A stretch of DNA of 64,000 bases from Anaerolineae bacterium (GTDB taxonomy: Bacteria; Chloroflexota; Anaerolineae; Anaerolineales; UBA4823), in assembly GCA_003327455.1 (NCBI GenBank), contig QOQU01000009.1, forward strand, positions 1 to 64,000. The letters are read 5' to 3'. Positions 62,308-64,000 of this stretch are shown one piece after another (positions within the stretch are counted from its first letter, which is position 1; every line of letters begins with the position of its first letter). The notes under the pieces are model-generated. The model saw only the letters and a list, made by a program, of their open reading frames with translations, was not told the origin of the DNA and did no database searches. A program made the position numbers and the translations under genes.

Positions 62308-62325
62308 ATTATACCGTGATATAAT
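62308..62325. promoter_or_regulatory. Back-to-back promoters of ABC-F and LCP genes
   Basis: TATAAT on the minus strand (62313-62308) serves the ABC-F gene. TGATATAAT on the plus strand (62317-62325) is an extended -10 for the LCP gene. The two -10 boxes lie 6 bp apart inside a partly palindromic ATTATA...TATAAT unit, so the two transcripts likely compete. Confidence 0.7.
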
Positions 62326-62360
62326 CAGCAGGCGATTTTAACCTGTGTAGATGATAAGGT

Positions 62361-63770
62361 ATGGAAAATTTATCTACAGACCGACAACTTGCTAAGAGAG
62401 CCAATCTTCTCTTGATCGCTTTAATTGCTGCGTTTGGTATCGCAGCGTTGTTGACGGCTTATCTAACCTTTATCGTTACCCGCGATCTGGTTACTTCGTG
62501 GGAGATCACCAGCTTACCCGGCATCAGCGTCAGTGGTCCCACGCCAACCCCCGACTTGAGCGGTATCATCACCGATCCCAACGCTCCTTTGCAGATAGTT
62601 GGCCCAACTCCTGAGCCATGGGATGGCGCCAGTCGGGTCAATTTGCTGGTAATGGGTTTGGATTACCGGGATTGGGCAGCCGGTGAGGGAGCACCGCGTA
62701 CGGATACCATGATTCTCTTTACCATTGATCCCCTCTCTAAGACTGCTGGTGTCCTGAACATCCCCCGTGACCTGTGGGTGGCGATTCCGGGCTTTGGTTA
62801 TGGTAAGATCAACACGGCTTATCAACTCGGTGAAGCCTATAAATTGCCGGGTGGCGGGCCAGAGTTAGCCATGAAAACGGTCGAAGGACTGATTGGCGTG
62901 CCGATTGACTTTTATGCCCAAATCGATTTTGGAGCTTTTATCAAGTTTATCGATCACATTGGCGGCGTGAAATTGAATCTCCAGGAGCCGATTAAAGTCG
63001 ATCTCTTGGGGGATAATACGTTCAAGAAGTTGAAACCCGGCGTTCAGGTGCTGAATGGCGAGATTGCTCTGGCATATGCCCGTGCCCGCAGTACCGAAGG
63101 GGGCGACTTCGATCGCGCCCGTCGTCAACAAGAAGTGGTCATGGCAATTCGGAACCAGATGTTGCGCTTTGACAACCTGCCGCGCATGATAGCCAATGCT
63201 CCGGTGTTATATCAGGAGTTCTCCAGTGGTGTGCGCACCAATCTATCGTTGGATCAGGCTATTCGTCTGGCGTGGTTTGCCAAAGATATCCCTGAGGAGA
63301 ATATCAAACACGCCATTATCGGTCCCGAGCAGGTCAATTTCTTCAAGACACCCGATGGTCTGGATGCCCTCAAACCGATGCCTGATAAAATCCGTGAAGT
63401 GCGCGATCAGATCTTTGCCGATACGCGCCTGGAAAGCCCCCTGGCGAATCTCCCTGCTGTTGAGCAGATGAAAGCGGAAGGAGCCAGGGTGCGCATTCTG
63501 AACGGTAGCTCATCGCCTGGACTTGCCTCGCAGACGATGGAATATCTCCAAAAACAAGGCGTCAACGTGGTCGAAACCGGCAATGCGGATACGTTCTATA
63601 ACTACACAACGCTGTTCGATTATAGCGGCAAGCCTTATACCCTCAAGTTTCTGGTCGAGTTAATGGGTATCAACTCCAATTACCTTTACAATCGTTATGA
63701 TCCCACCCAAAGCGTCGATGTGGTGGTGGTTGTAGGGAACGACTGGATCAATAAGATTCCTGCACCCTAA
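62361..63770 (+). CDS. LytR-CpsA-Psr (LCP) family protein with LytR_C domain
   Basis: 469 aa. One N-terminal membrane helix (LLLIALIAAFGIAALLTAYL), a Pro/Thr linker, then the LCP domain (about 90-290): LLVMGLDYR, APRTDTMILFTID, VLNIPRDLWV, KINTAYQLG and LAYARARSTEGGDFDRARRQQ, which include the Arg and Asp residues that bind polyprenyl phosphate. A C-terminal LytR_C domain at about 370-460 has VRILNGSSSPGLASQT. LCP proteins attach wall polymers or glycans to peptidoglycan or the cell surface. The start lies about 30 nt after the predicted transcription start. Confidence 0.92.
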   Translation: MENLSTDRQLAKRANLLLIALIAAFGIAALLTAYLTFIVTRDLVTSWEITSLPGISVSGPTPTPDLSGIITDPNAPLQIVGPTPEPWDGASRVNLLVMGLDYRDWAAGEGAPRTDTMILFTIDPLSKTAGVLNIPRDLWVAIPGFGYGKINTAYQLGEAYKLPGGGPELAMKTVEGLIGVPIDFYAQIDFGAFIKFIDHIGGVKLNLQEPIKVDLLGDNTFKKLKPGVQVLNGEIALAYARARSTEGGDFDRARRQQEVVMAIRNQMLRFDNLPRMIANAPVLYQEFSSGVRTNLSLDQAIRLAWFAKDIPEENIKHAIIGPEQVNFFKTPDGLDALKPMPDKIREVRDQIFADTRLESPLANLPAVEQMKAEGARVRILNGSSSPGLASQTMEYLQKQGVNVVETGNADTFYNYTTLFDYSGKPYTLKFLVELMGINSNYLYNRYDPTQSVDVVVVVGNDWINKIPAP

Positions 63771-63871
63771 AGATATGCCGAACCCCGGTTTTAGAAGATG
63801 AGCGAGTCAAACTGAAATAAAAGATCTGGCAAATCTTGCAGGGCTCATAATCACAACGGTGGATATCATCT

Positions 63872-64000
63872 GTGACCTATAAACTGGTTATCCTGATCGA
63901 GAGTTCAGTGGATGCGGCAGTACTGGATCAGTACTGGCCTGAGTTTTTGCATCATGCCGAGCAGATGCCAGGACTGTTGCGGGAATCCACCAGCCGCGTT
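63872..64000 (+). CDS. EthD-like protein, N-terminal part (cut by window edge)
   Basis: GTG 63872 opens 43 codons that run off the window: MTYKLVILIESS, then WPEFLHHAEQMPGL and RESTSRV. The KLVILIE and FLH.AE.MPGL.RE.TSRV pattern is that of small EthD/dimeric alpha-beta barrel proteins. It lies 101 bp after the LCP gene. A GGTGGA lies 9 nt upstream of the GTG. Distinct from the EthD-like gene at 30536. Confidence 0.6.
   Translation, partial: MTYKLVILIESSVDAAVLDQYWPEFLHHAEQMPGLLRESTSRV

Overview
The window looks like a chromosomal segment of a Chloroflexota bacterium, most likely class Anaerolineae. This is inferred from the mix of genes, not from a marker. The supporting traits are many secreted lipoproteins with Thr/Pro-rich linkers, NBR1-type Ig-domain lipoproteins, TSP3 and parallel beta-helix exoproteins, a large BTAD/AAA/TPR regulator, XRE-cupin regulators beside ABC importers, and a T-box-controlled isoleucyl-tRNA synthetase. 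Coding is dense, base composition is moderate, and sigma70-like TTGACA/TATAAT promoters are readable.

Layout. 1-125: cut-off end of an insertion element. 133-3972: promoter, complete isoleucine T-box riboswitch and ileS. 4.6-5.5 kb: a membrane protein gene that appears split by a frameshift. 5.6-8.2 kb (minus): penicillin-acylase-type hydrolase. 8.7-17.4 kb: an Lrp regulator followed by aldehyde dehydrogenase, a PotDBCA-type polyamine importer, a class III aminotransferase and a saccharopine-dehydrogenase-like oxidoreductase. This reads as an amine or polyamine uptake and oxidation operon. 17.75-30.9 kb: two tandem XRE-cupin regulators, a DppABCDF peptide importer, HyuA/HyuB ATP-dependent hydantoinase/oxoprolinase, an Asp/Glu/hydantoin racemase, an M24 dipeptidase and a small EthD-like protein, nearly all closely spaced. 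This reads as uptake and opening of a cyclic amide, hydantoin-like compound or modified peptide.

31-35.7 kb (minus): acetyl-CoA synthetase with a palindrome over its promoter, then formiminotransferase-cyclodeaminase coupled to an M23 peptidase whose N-terminus is built from seven copies of a GC-rich repeat. 36-39.5 kb: BTAD/AAA/TPR regulator with a strong terminator. 39.6-46 kb: exported proteins (TSP3/metallopeptidase mosaic, tail-fibre-like repeat protein, a small Cys-rich protein, beta-helix protein). 46-50.7 kb: alpha-galactosidase, MsrP-type molybdoenzyme, cyclase-family lipoprotein and a CopD-like membrane protein. 50.7-59.1 kb (minus): CapA, QueG (carrying one more copy of the GC-rich repeat), two NBR1-Ig lipoproteins, an SH3b lipoprotein, a GH114 glycosidase and a TPR protein. 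59.4-64 kb: membrane-tethered LuxR-type regulator, ABC-F ATPase, LCP-family protein and the start of an EthD-like gene.

The most interesting signals are: a short [VT][FY]LP-type motif shared by four exported proteins, at the C-terminus or between linker and domain; the GC-rich repeat that sits in frame inside two unrelated genes; strong stem-loops placed after both solute-binding-protein genes; two catabolic operons whose exact substrates are not known; and at least one predicted leaderless transcript. No CRISPR array, rRNA or tRNA gene was seen.
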